Shown here: positions 8,379 through 16,540 of the stretch, one piece after another
Layout of the letters: every line of letters starts with the position of its first letter
How positions within the stretch are numbered: position 1 is the stretch's first letter
Source: an uncultured Halorubrum sp.
GTDB taxonomy: Archaea > Halobacteriota > Halobacteria > Halobacteriales > Haloferacaceae
Assembly (NCBI RefSeq): GCF_937146585.1
Contig: NZ_CAKZRO010000015.1
Coordinates: 1 to 34,908 of the forward strand
DNA length: 34,908 nt
Reading direction: 5' to 3'
Program-made: the position numbers and the translations under genes
The notes under the pieces: model-generated
Told to the model about the DNA's origin: nothing
The model's input: only the letters and a program-made list of their open reading frames with translations
Database searches by the model: none

Positions 8379-8386
8379 GTTTATGA
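8379..8386 (+). promoter_or_regulatory. TATA box of the alcohol dehydrogenase gene
   Basis: GTTTATGA lies 26-33 nt before the ATG at 8412. A second AT-rich box (ACTATAAC, 8368-8375) lies just upstream. The spacing implies a leaderless mRNA. Confidence 0.6.
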
Positions 8387-8411
8387 TTCATGCGGTGCGA
8401 ATCGTTCACAC

Positions 8412-9452
8412 ATGGAAGCAGCCAGACTCCACGAGTACACCGACGACATGAGCGAGGGACTCACCATCGACGAGGTCGACCGACCGGCGGTAACGGGCGC
8501 GGACGACGTCGTCGTCGAGGTCGAGGGCGCGGGCTGGTGCCAGACGGACAACCACATCATCGAGGGGATGTGGGCCGAGTACGTCCCGCAGGAGCTGCCG
8601 CTGACGCTGGGCCACGAGAACGCGGGGACGGTCGTCGAGACGGGCGAGGACGTCGAGATCGTCTCCGCCGGCGACCCGGTGATCTGCCACCCGGTCCAGA
8701 CCTGCGGCACCTGTCGCCCCTGCCGGCTCGGCGAGACGATGCACTGCGAGAACAGCGCGTTCAACGGGCTGACTCACGACGGCGGCTTCGCCGAGTACCT
8801 CCACACCAGCGAACGAGCCGTCATCCCGCTCCCGAGCGGGGTCGAACCGATCGACATCGCGCCGCACGCGGACGCCGGCATCACCGCCTACCACGCGGCC
8901 AAGAAGGCGGTCGCGGAGCTGAATCCCGGCGACCACGCCGTCGTCATCGGCGTCGGCGGGCTCGGTCACATCGGGCTCCAGTGCCTGAACGCGATGAGCG
9001 CGGCCCAGATCACCGCCGTCGACCTGAAGGAGTCGGCGCTGAACCTGGCGGACAGCTACGGCGCGGACCACCTCGTGAACCCGACCGACGACGACGTCGC
9101 GGCCGAGATCGAGGGGATCACCGACGGGACGGGCGCGGCGCAGGTGCTCGACTTCGTCGGCGAGGACGTGACGACCGCCTACGCCCCGGAGATCACCGCG
9201 GGCGGCGGCGACCACCACATCATCGGCTACGGGGGCCACGTCCACGAACCGTCGCAGGCGCTGGTGAACGGCGAGTTCTCCTTCGTCGGCAACATCGTCG
9301 GCCGGTACGCGGAGCTTCAGGAGCTCGTCGCGCTCGTCGAACAGGGGGACGTCGACCTCCACACCAGCCGGTACGACCTCGGCGAGATCAACGCGGTCGC
9401 CGAGAAGCTCGAACACCGCGAGATCGACGGCCGCGCCGTGATCACGCCCTGA
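8412..9452 (+). CDS. Zinc-dependent, NAD-linked alcohol dehydrogenase
   Basis: A 346-residue medium-chain dehydrogenase that should interconvert an alcohol and an aldehyde or ketone. Catalytic zinc ligands are Cys43 (GWCQTDNH), His68 and Glu69 (GHENAG). The structural zinc site has all four cysteines: 98, 101, 104 and 112 in CGTCRPCRLGETMHC. The Rossmann motif GVGGLGHIGLQ follows at about 180, with an acidic residue at the end of the second strand (VDLKES), which favours NAD over NADP. The length matches the family. Many haloarchaea carry several such enzymes and the substrate cannot be read from sequence. The in-frame upstream extension to 8265 has no family similarity; the ATG at 8412 has a leaderless TATA box. 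No partner gene is adjacent in an operon. Confidence 0.93.
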   Translation: MEAARLHEYTDDMSEGLTIDEVDRPAVTGADDVVVEVEGAGWCQTDNHIIEGMWAEYVPQELPLTLGHENAGTVVETGEDVEIVSAGDPVICHPVQTCGTCRPCRLGETMHCENSAFNGLTHDGGFAEYLHTSERAVIPLPSGVEPIDIAPHADAGITAYHAAKKAVAELNPGDHAVVIGVGGLGHIGLQCLNAMSAAQITAVDLKESALNLADSYGADHLVNPTDDDVAAEIEGITDGTGAAQVLDFVGEDVTTAYAPEITAGGGDHHIIGYGGHVHEPSQALVNGEFSFVGNIVGRYAELQELVALVEQGDVDLHTSRYDLGEINAVAEKLEHREIDGRAVITP

Positions 9453-9601
9453 AACCCGCTCGGACAGTCGAACCGCGTCGCGACCCGCGGCCTGTTCTCC
9501 GTCTCGTGGAACGTTTCCGGGCAGACCCCGAGCGAAAGCGGGACGTACCCGTTCGAGGTACCGATCACGGTCGGGTGACCGGTGACCGGACAACGAGAAG
9601 A

Positions 9602-9609
9602 CATTTACT
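9602..9609 (+). promoter_or_regulatory. TATA box of the small membrane protein gene
   Basis: CATTTACT lies 23-30 nt before the ATG at 9632. The preceding 179-bp spacer otherwise holds only GC-rich sequence with a short GGTGACCGGTGACCGG tandem near 9575. Confidence 0.55.
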
Positions 9610-9631
9610 CCGCCGCTCGTGGCATTAGGGA

Positions 9632-10114
9632 ATGAACGTCTCCCTCCTCGCCGATTCCCGCTTCACCACCGCTCGACGGTGGTCGCTGTACGCCGGCGTG
9701 TACGCGCTCGGCTGCGCCGCCCTCACCGCGTTGCTGCTCTCCGACGTGCTCGGCCTGTTCGCCGACGTGGTCGGCCTCCCGGCCGCGGTCGGGATGCCGC
9801 TCCTCGCGACCCCGGCGCTCGTCGTCGGGGCGCTCGTCTGGTGGGCCCTCGTCGAGCGGCCGGACGCGCCCACGTATCTCCGCGGGGCCGCGTTCGGGCT
9901 GCTCACCGCGCTCCTCACCGGCGCGCTCTGGACGGCGTGGTTCGTGGTCGTCTGGGGACTCGAGATGCTCGCCGCCGGGCCCGTGCGGCTGCTGGTCGGG
10001 TTCGTACTCGGCGCGGTCGCCGTCGCCGGCGTCCTCGTCGGGCTCCCGATCACGTACGTCCGACGACGGAGCCGGCGGGCGTCGGCGGCCGCCGCGACCG
10101 CTAACTCCTTGTGA
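9632..10114 (+). CDS. Four-helix integral membrane protein, function unknown
   Basis: A 160-residue hydrophobic protein I do not recognise as a characterised family. Hydrophobic segments at about residues 18-40, 45-70, 88-112 and 118-144 predict four transmembrane helices. A short loop, WALVERPDAPTYLRGA, lies between helices 2 and 3, and the C-terminal tail is basic (YVRRRSRRAS). By the positive-inside rule the tail would be cytoplasmic. There is no catalytic motif. It has its own TATA box. The next gene (the E1-alpha-like subunit) starts 22 nt after its stop, so the two could be cotranscribed, although a functional link is not evident. Confidence 0.75.
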   Translation: MNVSLLADSRFTTARRWSLYAGVYALGCAALTALLLSDVLGLFADVVGLPAAVGMPLLATPALVVGALVWWALVERPDAPTYLRGAAFGLLTALLTGALWTAWFVVVWGLEMLAAGPVRLLVGFVLGAVAVAGVLVGLPITYVRRRSRRASAAAATANSL

Positions 10115-10136
10115 CTGGGGCGCACACTCGTCGCGC

Positions 10137-11300
10137 ATGGACGAGAACGGCGGCGACCCCGCCGGCGACGGCGGGGTCGATCCCCTCGCCGACGAAGCCG
10201 TCGCCCGGGTGCTCGGGCCGGACGGGTCGCCCCTACCGGACGCGACGGTCCCCGACCTGTCGGACGAGCGGTTCCGCGCGATATACCGCGATCTGGTGAC
10301 CACGCGTCGGTTCGACGAGCGCGCGGTCAGCCTCCAGCGACAGGGGCGGATCGGGACGTACGCGCCCTGCGCGGGACAGGAGGGGTCGGCGGTCGGGTCG
10401 ACGCACGCGCTCGCTGCCGACGACCTCATCTCCTACCAGTACCGCGAGCACGGCGCGGTCGTCGTCCGCGACCTGCTCTCGGAGTACCTCCCCTACTGGA
10501 TGGGCCACGAGTCCGGGACCGAGGCGATCGCGGACGGGAACGTCTTTCCGCTGAACATCGGGATCGCCGCCCACCTCCCGCACGCGGTCGGCGCGTCGTG
10601 GGCGTTCGACCACCGCGACGAAGACCGCGTCGTCGCCTGCCACTTCGGCGACGGCGCGACCAGCGAGGGCGACTTCCACGAGGCGATGAACTTCGCCGGC
10701 GTGTTCGACACGCCGACGCTCTTCTGTTGTCACAACAACGGCTGGGCCATCTCGATCCCCGAGTCGCGCCAGACCGCGACCGACACCTTCGCGCAGAAGG
10801 CGACCGCCTACGGCTTCGACGGCGTCCGCGTCGACGGGATGGACCCGCTCGCCAGCTACGCCGTCACGCGTGAGGCGGCCGAGCGCGCCCGGCCCGGCGG
10901 CGACGAACCTGGGGGTGACGCCTCCGCGGACGACCCGCGTCCGGTGCTCGTCGAGTTCGTCGAGTACCGGTTCGGCGCGCACACGACGGCGGACGACCCG
11001 ACGGCGTACCGCGAGCCCGACGACGTGGACCCGTGGCGCGCGCTCGACCCCCTCGACCGCATGGAGGCGTTCCTCCGCGAGACCGGGCGGATCGACGACG
11101 AGGGCGTCGCGGCGGTCCGCGACGAGGCCGACGAGGTCGTGGCCGAGGCCATCGACGCCGCGGAGTCGGTCGCGGCCGACCCCGCCGCGATGTTCGACCA
11201 CGCGTTCGCCGAGCTCCCGCGCGAAGTCCGGGGCCAGCGCGACGATCTGCTCGCGGCCGTTGAGGAACACGGCGAGGAGGCGTTCCTGCGGGAAGAGTAG
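10137..11300 (+). CDS. Thiamine-diphosphate-dependent 2-oxo acid dehydrogenase E1 alpha-like subunit, orphan
   Basis: A 387-residue protein of the pyruvate/branched-chain/acetoin dehydrogenase E1-alpha family. These subunits pair with E1-beta to decarboxylate a 2-oxo acid. The thiamine-diphosphate and magnesium motif runs from GDGATSEGDF (171-180) to HNNGWAIS (199-206). Other family features are YAPCAGQEGSAVG (75-87), YQYREHGAVV near 101, and the loop RFGAHTTADDPTAYR that carries the conserved histidine. Acidic and low-complexity extensions lie at the N-terminus and around residue 260 (GGDEPGGDASADDP). No E1-beta, E2 or E3 gene is adjacent, whereas functional complexes normally sit in operons. 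It may pair with a distant beta subunit or be specialised. The substrate is undetermined. Confidence 0.88.
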   Translation: MDENGGDPAGDGGVDPLADEAVARVLGPDGSPLPDATVPDLSDERFRAIYRDLVTTRRFDERAVSLQRQGRIGTYAPCAGQEGSAVGSTHALAADDLISYQYREHGAVVVRDLLSEYLPYWMGHESGTEAIADGNVFPLNIGIAAHLPHAVGASWAFDHRDEDRVVACHFGDGATSEGDFHEAMNFAGVFDTPTLFCCHNNGWAISIPESRQTATDTFAQKATAYGFDGVRVDGMDPLASYAVTREAAERARPGGDEPGGDASADDPRPVLVEFVEYRFGAHTTADDPTAYREPDDVDPWRALDPLDRMEAFLRETGRIDDEGVAAVRDEADEVVAEAIDAAESVAADPAAMFDHAFAELPREVRGQRDDLLAAVEEHGEEAFLREE

Positions 11301-11316
11301 CGCAGCCGCGGCTCGC

Positions 11317-12633
11317 CTAGAGGTGTCCGGCCGCCGCGCTCGCCGCCTTCCGCCCGCTCTCCAGGGCCCCCTGGATCGACGACCACTCAGTGTAGTCGCC
11401 GGCGAGGACGACCGGCCCCTCCGGGTCGTCCGGGTCCGGGAGGCCGGCGTGGACGCCCGGCGGCTGCGCGAACTGCGCGAACCGGATCCGGTGGACGTCG
11501 ACGGTCTCTAATCCGTCGAAGTCGCGGTCCGGGTACCACGCCCCGAGCGCGTCGCGCACGTCCTCGCGGAGGTCGCCCTCGTCGCGGTCGAGCGACTCCT
11601 CGCCGAGGAACGTCGCCGCGAGCAGCGCCCGGTCGTCCGGGGCGTACTCCGGCGCGACCTCCGACATCGGCACCACGGCGTTCGGCGACTCGGCCGCGGC
11701 GTTGAGCAGTATCCGTCCGCCGGTCTCGAACGACTCCCCCGCGGGGAGCGCGTACCAGCCGGTGACGTTCGGCACGCCCTCGGTCGGCACCGACTCGACG
11801 CCGGTGAGCCGCCGCGCCTCGGGCGGTGAGGCCGCGACGACGACCGCGTCCGTCTCCCGGGTCGAGCCGTCCGCCAGTTCGACGGTCGCGCCGTCGGCGG
11901 GCCCCTTCCGGAACGGGATCCGCCCCTCGCCCGCGATCCGGATCGACTCCACGTCCTCGCCGGTCTCTATCGCGACGCCCGCCTCCCGGGCGCGGTCGGC
12001 GAGCGCGGCGGGGAGCGCGGCCATCCCCGCGGCGGGGACGCCGATGGAGCCGCGGCCCATCGCGCGGAACGTGTACTCGAACACCTGCTTCGACGTCGAG
12101 AGGCTCCGGTCTAACGTGATCCCGCCGTAGAACGGCTCGACGAAGTGTTCGACGTAGTCGTCGGCGAACCCCCAGTCGCGGAGGTACTCGCGGATCGGGG
12201 CGTCGCGCCCGGCGAAGAACTTCCCCTCGTCCCGGTTTCCGAGGTCGTACCGGAGCGCGAGCGTCCGGAGCTTGTCGGAGAAGGACACCTCTCGGTTCAG
12301 CAGCGAGGGGAGCGCGGAGAGCGGGTCCCGGAGCGGGTCGCCGAGCACCGACCGCGAGCCCGGCCGGCAGATGGTCGCGCCCGGGGCGAACGTCCGGAGG
12401 TCCAGGGCGTCGAGCCCCTCGGCGCCGAGTTCGCGCTCGACGGCCGGGTAGCTCGAGAAGAGGACCTGGAAGCCGCGGTCGAGCGTGAACCCGTCGACCG
12501 TCTCCGTCCGGACGCGTCCGCCGACCTCGGGCCGTCGCTCGTACAGCGTCACGTCAGCGCCCGCCTCCGCGAGCCGCGTCGCCGCGACGAGCCCCGAGAG
12601 CCCGCCGCCGACGACCGTGGCGTCTCCGTTCAT
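11317..12633 (-). CDS. FAD-dependent amine oxidase/phytoene-desaturase-like oxidoreductase
   Basis: A 438-residue flavoprotein. The dinucleotide-binding motif VVGGGLSGLVAATRLAEAG starts at about residue 7, with Glu32 of YERRPEVGGRVRT binding the ribose. This arrangement is shared by protoporphyrinogen oxidase, monoamine oxidase and carotenoid desaturases. DGFTLDRGFQVLFSSYPAV follows, and the C-terminal FAD block is VVLAGDYTEWSSIQGALESGR, as in that superfamily. The middle (about 160-300) is the variable substrate domain. Haloarchaeal proteins of this shape are usually annotated as protoporphyrinogen oxidase-like or NAD(P)/FAD-dependent oxidoreductases; the substrate is not known. The ATG at 12633 is supported by a good leaderless TATA box and by the FAD motif starting right after it. 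It converges on the E1-alpha-like gene with 16 bp between them. Confidence 0.88.
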   Translation of the reverse strand: MNGDATVVGGGLSGLVAATRLAEAGADVTLYERRPEVGGRVRTETVDGFTLDRGFQVLFSSYPAVERELGAEGLDALDLRTFAPGATICRPGSRSVLGDPLRDPLSALPSLLNREVSFSDKLRTLALRYDLGNRDEGKFFAGRDAPIREYLRDWGFADDYVEHFVEPFYGGITLDRSLSTSKQVFEYTFRAMGRGSIGVPAAGMAALPAALADRAREAGVAIETGEDVESIRIAGEGRIPFRKGPADGATVELADGSTRETDAVVVAASPPEARRLTGVESVPTEGVPNVTGWYALPAGESFETGGRILLNAAAESPNAVVPMSEVAPEYAPDDRALLAATFLGEESLDRDEGDLREDVRDALGAWYPDRDFDGLETVDVHRIRFAQFAQPPGVHAGLPDPDDPEGPVVLAGDYTEWSSIQGALESGRKAASAAAGHL

Positions 12634-12654
12634 ACGCGTCGTTTCGGGGCGCGA

Positions 12655-12664
12655 GTTTATAAGC
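12655..12664 (-). promoter_or_regulatory. TATA box of the FAD oxidoreductase gene
   Basis: On the minus strand GCTTATAAAC lies 22-31 nt upstream of the ATG at 12633, one of the best TATA matches in the window. It indicates leaderless transcription. Confidence 0.7.
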
Positions 12665-12805
12665 GGCGGCGGGACGCGCTCGCCGCCCGGGGTCGACTCG
12701 CGCTGACCGATAAACGAGTCACGGCGATACCGAACCCGCGACGGCTCTCGGCCCGCGGCGCGTCGGAGTGCGAAGCGATTTGTCGCCGCCGCCGCAAGGT
12801 CCGGT

Positions 12806-14056
12806 ATGGAGCCCACCGAGACCACGCCGGCGTTCCGCGGGCTGGAGAGTCGGGCGTCGGGTCGCGTCCACGAGACCGCCGACGCGGCGACCGTCGACGA
12901 CGACGAACGGGCGCGCGGCCTCGACCCGGTCTACGACTACGACGCGGTCGACCCCGGCGACCTCTTCGACCCGGCGGCCCGCGGCGGCAGCGGGGACGCC
13001 CGGGCCGCGCCCGCCACCGCCCGCGGCCACTGGCGCTTCGACGCGCTGTTGCCTTTCCCGGCGAGCGAGGCGCTCACCGCGGGCGAGGGCGGCACGCCCC
13101 TCGTCGCCACCGACCGGCTCGCGGACGAGCTCGACGTCGACGCGGTGTACGTCAAAGACGAGGGCCGCAACCCGACGGGGACGGTCCTCGACCGCGGCCT
13201 CTCCGTCGCCGTGACCGCCGTCGCGAAGCGGGCGGCCGCCGAGGGGGTCGACGTCGAGCCGCTCGTCTGCGCGAGCCCCGGGAACGCCGGGCAGTCGATG
13301 GCGGCGTACGCGGGCCGGGCGGATCTCCGGTCGTACGCGTTCGTCCCCTCGCGGTGCGCCTTCTCGAACAAGTCGATGACGAACGTCCACGGCGGCGAGA
13401 TGCGCGTGGTCGGCGGGCGCTTCCCCGACGCCGCCGACGCGGTCGACGAGCAGCTCGCGACCGACTACACCGACCTCGGCGAGTTCGCCACGCCGTACCG
13501 CCACGAGGGCGCGAAGACGGTCGCGTTCGAGCTCGTCGCCGACCTCGGCGACGCCCCGGACGTCGTCGTCGTCCCGACCGGGTCGGGCGAGGTCGTCGCG
13601 GGCGTCCACAAGGGGTTCGTCGAGCTCGACCGCGTCGGCGCGATAGCCGAGACGCCGAGGGTCGTCGCCGCGCAGGCCGCAGGCTGCGCCCCGATCGCCG
13701 CCGCCGTCGAGCGCGGCCTCGACGAGCCCGAACCGTGGGGGACGCCGGACACAATCTGCGGCGAGCTGGAGATCCCGGACCCCGCCGGCGGGGCCGCGGC
13801 CGTCGAGGCCGTCACCGACAGCGGGGGGACCGCGGTCGGCGTCGACGACGACGACATCCTCGCGAGCGCGGTCGCCGTGGCCCAGAACGAGGTCGTCGAG
13901 ATGGGCGCGACGGGCGGCGCGGCCCCCGCCGGCGCGTGGGCGCTCGCCGAGGACGACTTCTTCGACGGCGACGAGACCGTCGTGCTCCTCAACAGCGACG
14001 CCGGGCTAAAGACGCCTGACATCCTCCGCAGCCACCTGATGGGGCAGGGGATCTGA
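12806..14056 (+). CDS. Threonine-synthase-like protein lacking the PLP lysine (probable pseudoenzyme or diverged paralogue)
   Basis: A 416-residue protein with the overall plan of archaeal threonine synthase. The signature block, KDEGxNPTGSFKDRG in active enzymes, reads KDEGRNPTGTVLDRG here (118-131), so the lysine that binds pyridoxal phosphate is Leu128. The N-terminal zinc-finger cysteines are also gone: the position of the first CxxC reads ESRASG (Ser15 and Ser18), and the second CxxC is absent. The rest of the fold is retained: CASPGNAGQSMAAYAG (155-170), VVVVPTGSGEVVAGVHKGF and a C-terminal LLNSDAGLKTPDIL. The codons around the lost lysine (ACG GTC CTC GAC CGC) are typical of the host, and the frame is intact over its whole length, so this is a maintained protein and not a decaying gene. 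It should not be counted as the threonine synthase of this organism. TTGTC lies at the TATA position (12780-12784). Confidence 0.85.
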   Translation: MEPTETTPAFRGLESRASGRVHETADAATVDDDERARGLDPVYDYDAVDPGDLFDPAARGGSGDARAAPATARGHWRFDALLPFPASEALTAGEGGTPLVATDRLADELDVDAVYVKDEGRNPTGTVLDRGLSVAVTAVAKRAAAEGVDVEPLVCASPGNAGQSMAAYAGRADLRSYAFVPSRCAFSNKSMTNVHGGEMRVVGGRFPDAADAVDEQLATDYTDLGEFATPYRHEGAKTVAFELVADLGDAPDVVVVPTGSGEVVAGVHKGFVELDRVGAIAETPRVVAAQAAGCAPIAAAVERGLDEPEPWGTPDTICGELEIPDPAGGAAAVEAVTDSGGTAVGVDDDDILASAVAVAQNEVVEMGATGGAAPAGAWALAEDDFFDGDETVVLLNSDAGLKTPDILRSHLMGQGI

Positions 14057-14099
14057 AGAAACGCGTCGGTTGGGGTTCGGTGCGACTATCGCGGGTCGC

Positions 14100-15311
14100 T
14101 CACTCGCGCCGCGCGAGCAGGCCACTCGCGAGCAGTGCGAGCGCGGCCGCGACGACGCCGAACCCGGGCGACTCCGCGCCGGTGTCGCCGGCGCTGCCGT
14201 CCGTTTCCGTCTCGTTTCCGTCCATGCCGTCGGTCGAGGAGTCGTTCTCGCCGCCGGAAGAGTCGTCGCTCCCCGACGAGCCGTCGTCGGAGGAGCCGTC
14301 GTCCGACGAGCTACCGTCCGACGACTCGCCGCTCGCGTCCTGAAGCTCGACCACCGCGTTCGACAGCGTCTCCGTCGACCGGATCACGCTGCGCGGCGCC
14401 GGCTGGTTGAGGTAGTTCACGTTCATCACGACGTAGTTCCCCTCGGCGCCCGCGGTCGTGCTGGCGTACGGCTCCTGTTCTAAGATCGCGGCCTCGGGGT
14501 CAGTGACTAAGATCAGCTCGGGGTCCGTCTCGAGGATGACCTCGTCCGAGAGCTGCGGGTAGGCCTCGTACTCCGCGGCGACGTTCTCGGTGCCCCCGAC
14601 GTTCATGATCGCGTCGATGAACGTGTTGTTCGCGGCGACGTAGCCGCCGCCGAGCGGGTACAGCGCGGCCGGGCGGTCGACGTCGGCGGTCCGGTTCTCC
14701 GCCGCGTCGACCGCGTCGTACATCTCCTCGTTCGTCTCGTCCGCGGCCTCGCACGCGCCGACGAGCCGACCGATCGTCTCCGTCTTCTCGGCGATGTCGT
14801 CGACGGAGGTCGCCGCCGGGAAGTGGTACACGGTCAGCCCCTGCTCGCGGAGCGGTCCGACGTCCGCGGCCGAGGAGTTCGGCGCCAGCACGAGGTCGGG
14901 CTCGGTGTCGACGACGCGCTCGACGCTCGCGCCGAACTCGGCGGAGACGTTCGCGCGCTCCTCGGCGCCCTCGAGGTAGAACGCGAACTGGCTCACGCCG
15001 ACGACGCGGTCCTCTTGGCCGAGCTCCCACAGCGTCTGTGCGGCCGACGGGTTGAGCGTCGTGATGCGCTCGGGCCGCTCCTCCAGCCGGATCGTCTCCC
15101 CGGTCGCGTCAGTCGCGTTGAGCGGGAACCCGCACGCGTCGCCGGTCTGTGCGGGGCCGGTCGCCCCCGCGGCACCGACCGCGGGCTGCGCGCCCGCGGT
15201 CGGCCCGTCCGTCGCTATCGTCGGCTGTGCGCCCGCGGCCGTCCCCGCGACGCCGCCGAGCAGGGCGGTCGTCACCAGGACGGCCATCGCGATCGCGAAG
15301 CTGTCTCGCAT
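14100..15311 (-). CDS. btuF: BtuF-like cobalamin/iron-chelate binding protein with PGF-CTERM anchor
   Basis: A 403-residue exported solute-binding protein of the periplasmic-binding-protein type used for vitamin B12 and iron chelates. A Sec signal covers residues 1 to about 28 (MRDSFAIAMAVLVTTALLGG and on). The binding domain spans about 60-330, with RPERITTLNPSAAQTLWELG and the DTEPDLVLAPN and ETDPELILVTDPEA strands. A Ser/Asp/Gly-rich linker follows (about 333-380). The protein ends with ESPGFGVVAAALALLASG and a short basic tail, the PGF-CTERM signal processed by archaeosortase A, which joins the protein to a membrane lipid. Several Asn-x-Ser/Thr sequons suggest glycosylation. It is divergent from btuC and btuD over 62 bp. 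Cobalamin is the likely ligand by analogy with haloarchaeal btuCDF loci, but a siderophore is possible. Confidence 0.87.
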   Translation of the reverse strand: MRDSFAIAMAVLVTTALLGGVAGTAAGAQPTIATDGPTAGAQPAVGAAGATGPAQTGDACGFPLNATDATGETIRLEERPERITTLNPSAAQTLWELGQEDRVVGVSQFAFYLEGAEERANVSAEFGASVERVVDTEPDLVLAPNSSAADVGPLREQGLTVYHFPAATSVDDIAEKTETIGRLVGACEAADETNEEMYDAVDAAENRTADVDRPAALYPLGGGYVAANNTFIDAIMNVGGTENVAAEYEAYPQLSDEVILETDPELILVTDPEAAILEQEPYASTTAGAEGNYVVMNVNYLNQPAPRSVIRSTETLSNAVVELQDASGESSDGSSSDDGSSDDGSSGSDDSSGGENDSSTDGMDGNETETDGSAGDTGAESPGFGVVAAALALLASGLLARRE

Positions 15312-15334
15312 CGGATCGAGGACCGGACTCGTCC

Positions 15335-15349
15335 AATAAGTATTTACCT
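15335..15349. promoter_or_regulatory. Back-to-back TATA boxes between btuF and btuC
   Basis: The AT-rich block has TTTACCT (15343-15349) 25-31 nt before the btuC ATG at 15374. On the opposite strand ACTTATT (15335-15341) lies 24-30 nt before the btuF ATG at 15311. The two core promoters overlap within 15 bp, so one regulator could control both. I see no cobalamin riboswitch: the whole gap is 62 bp and both transcripts look leaderless. Confidence 0.6.
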
Positions 15350-15373
15350 ACTACAAGTTGTGTTGGAGAACGT

Positions 15374-16540
15374 ATGCGTCCCTGGGTGCGGTCGGCGGCT
15401 TGGTCGGCGGCGGTAGCCGCGCTGTTGGCGGTCGTGATCGTCGTCAGCGCCGCGGTCGGGCCGGTCAGCATCCCGCCGGAGACCGTGCTGAAGTCGGTGC
15501 TGAACGCGCTCTCCGTCCCGTCGGGGATCGAGACGACCGCGAGCGGCGTCGGGCCGTTACCCGTGCCCGGCGTCGGGCCGCTCACGCTCCCCGGCGTCGA
15601 CCTCGCGGTGACGTCGCCGTTCGCGTTCCCCGTCGACTCCGTCCACCAGCGGATCGTCGTGGGCGTGCGGCTCCCGCGGATCTTACTCGCCGCGCTCGTC
15701 GGGTTCGCGCTCGCGGCCGCCGGCACGGTGATGCAGGGCTTCTTCCGGAACCCGATGGCGGACCCGTCGATCATCGGCGTCTCCTCCGGCGCGGCGGTCG
15801 GCGCGGTGGCGTTCATCGTCTTCCCCGTCGCCCTCTCGACGACCGTCGCGCTCCCGCTCGTCGGCCCCGTCGAGGTCGCGCTCTCGCGCGGCGCGGGGAC
15901 GAGCCTCTTCGCGTTCGTCGGCGCGCTCGTCGCCGCCTTCGGCGTGTACGCCATCGCGACCCGCGGCGGCCGGACGCCGGTCGCCACCCTCCTCCTGGCG
16001 GGCGTCGCGGTCCAGACGTTCCTCGGCGCGGTCGTCTCGTACCTCCAGCTCCAGGCCGGAGAGTCGCTCCGCCAGATCGTCGCGTGGCTGATGGGCCACC
16101 TCTCGGGCGCGGCGTGGAGCGAGGTCGCCGTCACCGCCGCCGTCGTGCCGCCGCTGTTCGTCCTCCTGCTCGCGTACGCCCGCGACCTCAACGTCCTCCT
16201 GCTCGGCGAGGAGGAGGCCCGCGGGCTGGGCATCGCGGTCGAGCGCACGAAGCGGGTGCTGCTCGCGGCGTCGGCGCTCGTCACGGCCGCCGGCGTCGCG
16301 TTCGCCGGCGTGATCGGCTTCGTCGGCCTCATCGTCCCCCACATGCTCCGGCTCGTCGTCGGTCCCGACCACCGGGTGCTCCTCCCGACTGCGGCGCTCG
16401 CCGGCGGCACGTTCCTCGTCGCGGCCGACACGCTCGCGCGCTCGGCGCCCGCCGAGTACCCGGTCGGGATCATCACCGCCGCGGTCGGCGCCCCCTTCTT
16501 CGTCTACCTGCTCGTCACCCGGGAGGTGACGGAGCTGTGA
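15374..16540 (+). CDS. btuC: BtuC/FecCD-type ABC transporter permease
   Basis: A 388-residue integral membrane subunit of the cobalamin/iron-chelate importer, with about ten hydrophobic helices. Family signatures are VRLPRILLAALVGFALAAAG followed by MQGFFRNPMADPSIIGVSSG, the GEEEARGLGIAVERTK coupling region that contacts the ATPase, and VIGFVGLIVPHMLRLVVGPDHR. It is about 50 residues longer than bacterial BtuC. The extra length is mostly a Pro/Gly/Val-rich external insert after the first helix (about 35-80, with PLPVPGVGPLTLPGVD). The open frame begins further upstream, but the ATG at 15374 has a TATA box at leaderless spacing and gives a clean first helix. Its stop overlaps the btuD GTG by four bases, implying coupled translation. 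Confidence 0.93.
   Translation: MRPWVRSAAWSAAVAALLAVVIVVSAAVGPVSIPPETVLKSVLNALSVPSGIETTASGVGPLPVPGVGPLTLPGVDLAVTSPFAFPVDSVHQRIVVGVRLPRILLAALVGFALAAAGTVMQGFFRNPMADPSIIGVSSGAAVGAVAFIVFPVALSTTVALPLVGPVEVALSRGAGTSLFAFVGALVAAFGVYAIATRGGRTPVATLLLAGVAVQTFLGAVVSYLQLQAGESLRQIVAWLMGHLSGAAWSEVAVTAAVVPPLFVLLLAYARDLNVLLLGEEEARGLGIAVERTKRVLLAASALVTAAGVAFAGVIGFVGLIVPHMLRLVVGPDHRVLLPTAALAGGTFLVAADTLARSAPAEYPVGIITAAVGAPFFVYLLVTREVTEL

Noticed and set aside
12145..14019. 624-codon plus-strand frame across two genes
   Set aside because: It spans the FAD oxidoreductase (opposite strand) and the threonine-synthase-like gene in another frame, and most of it is Arg repeats.
15312..15373. Cobalamin riboswitch ahead of btuC or btuF
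   Set aside because: The intergenic region is only 62 bp and both transcripts appear leaderless, which leaves no room for an aptamer.
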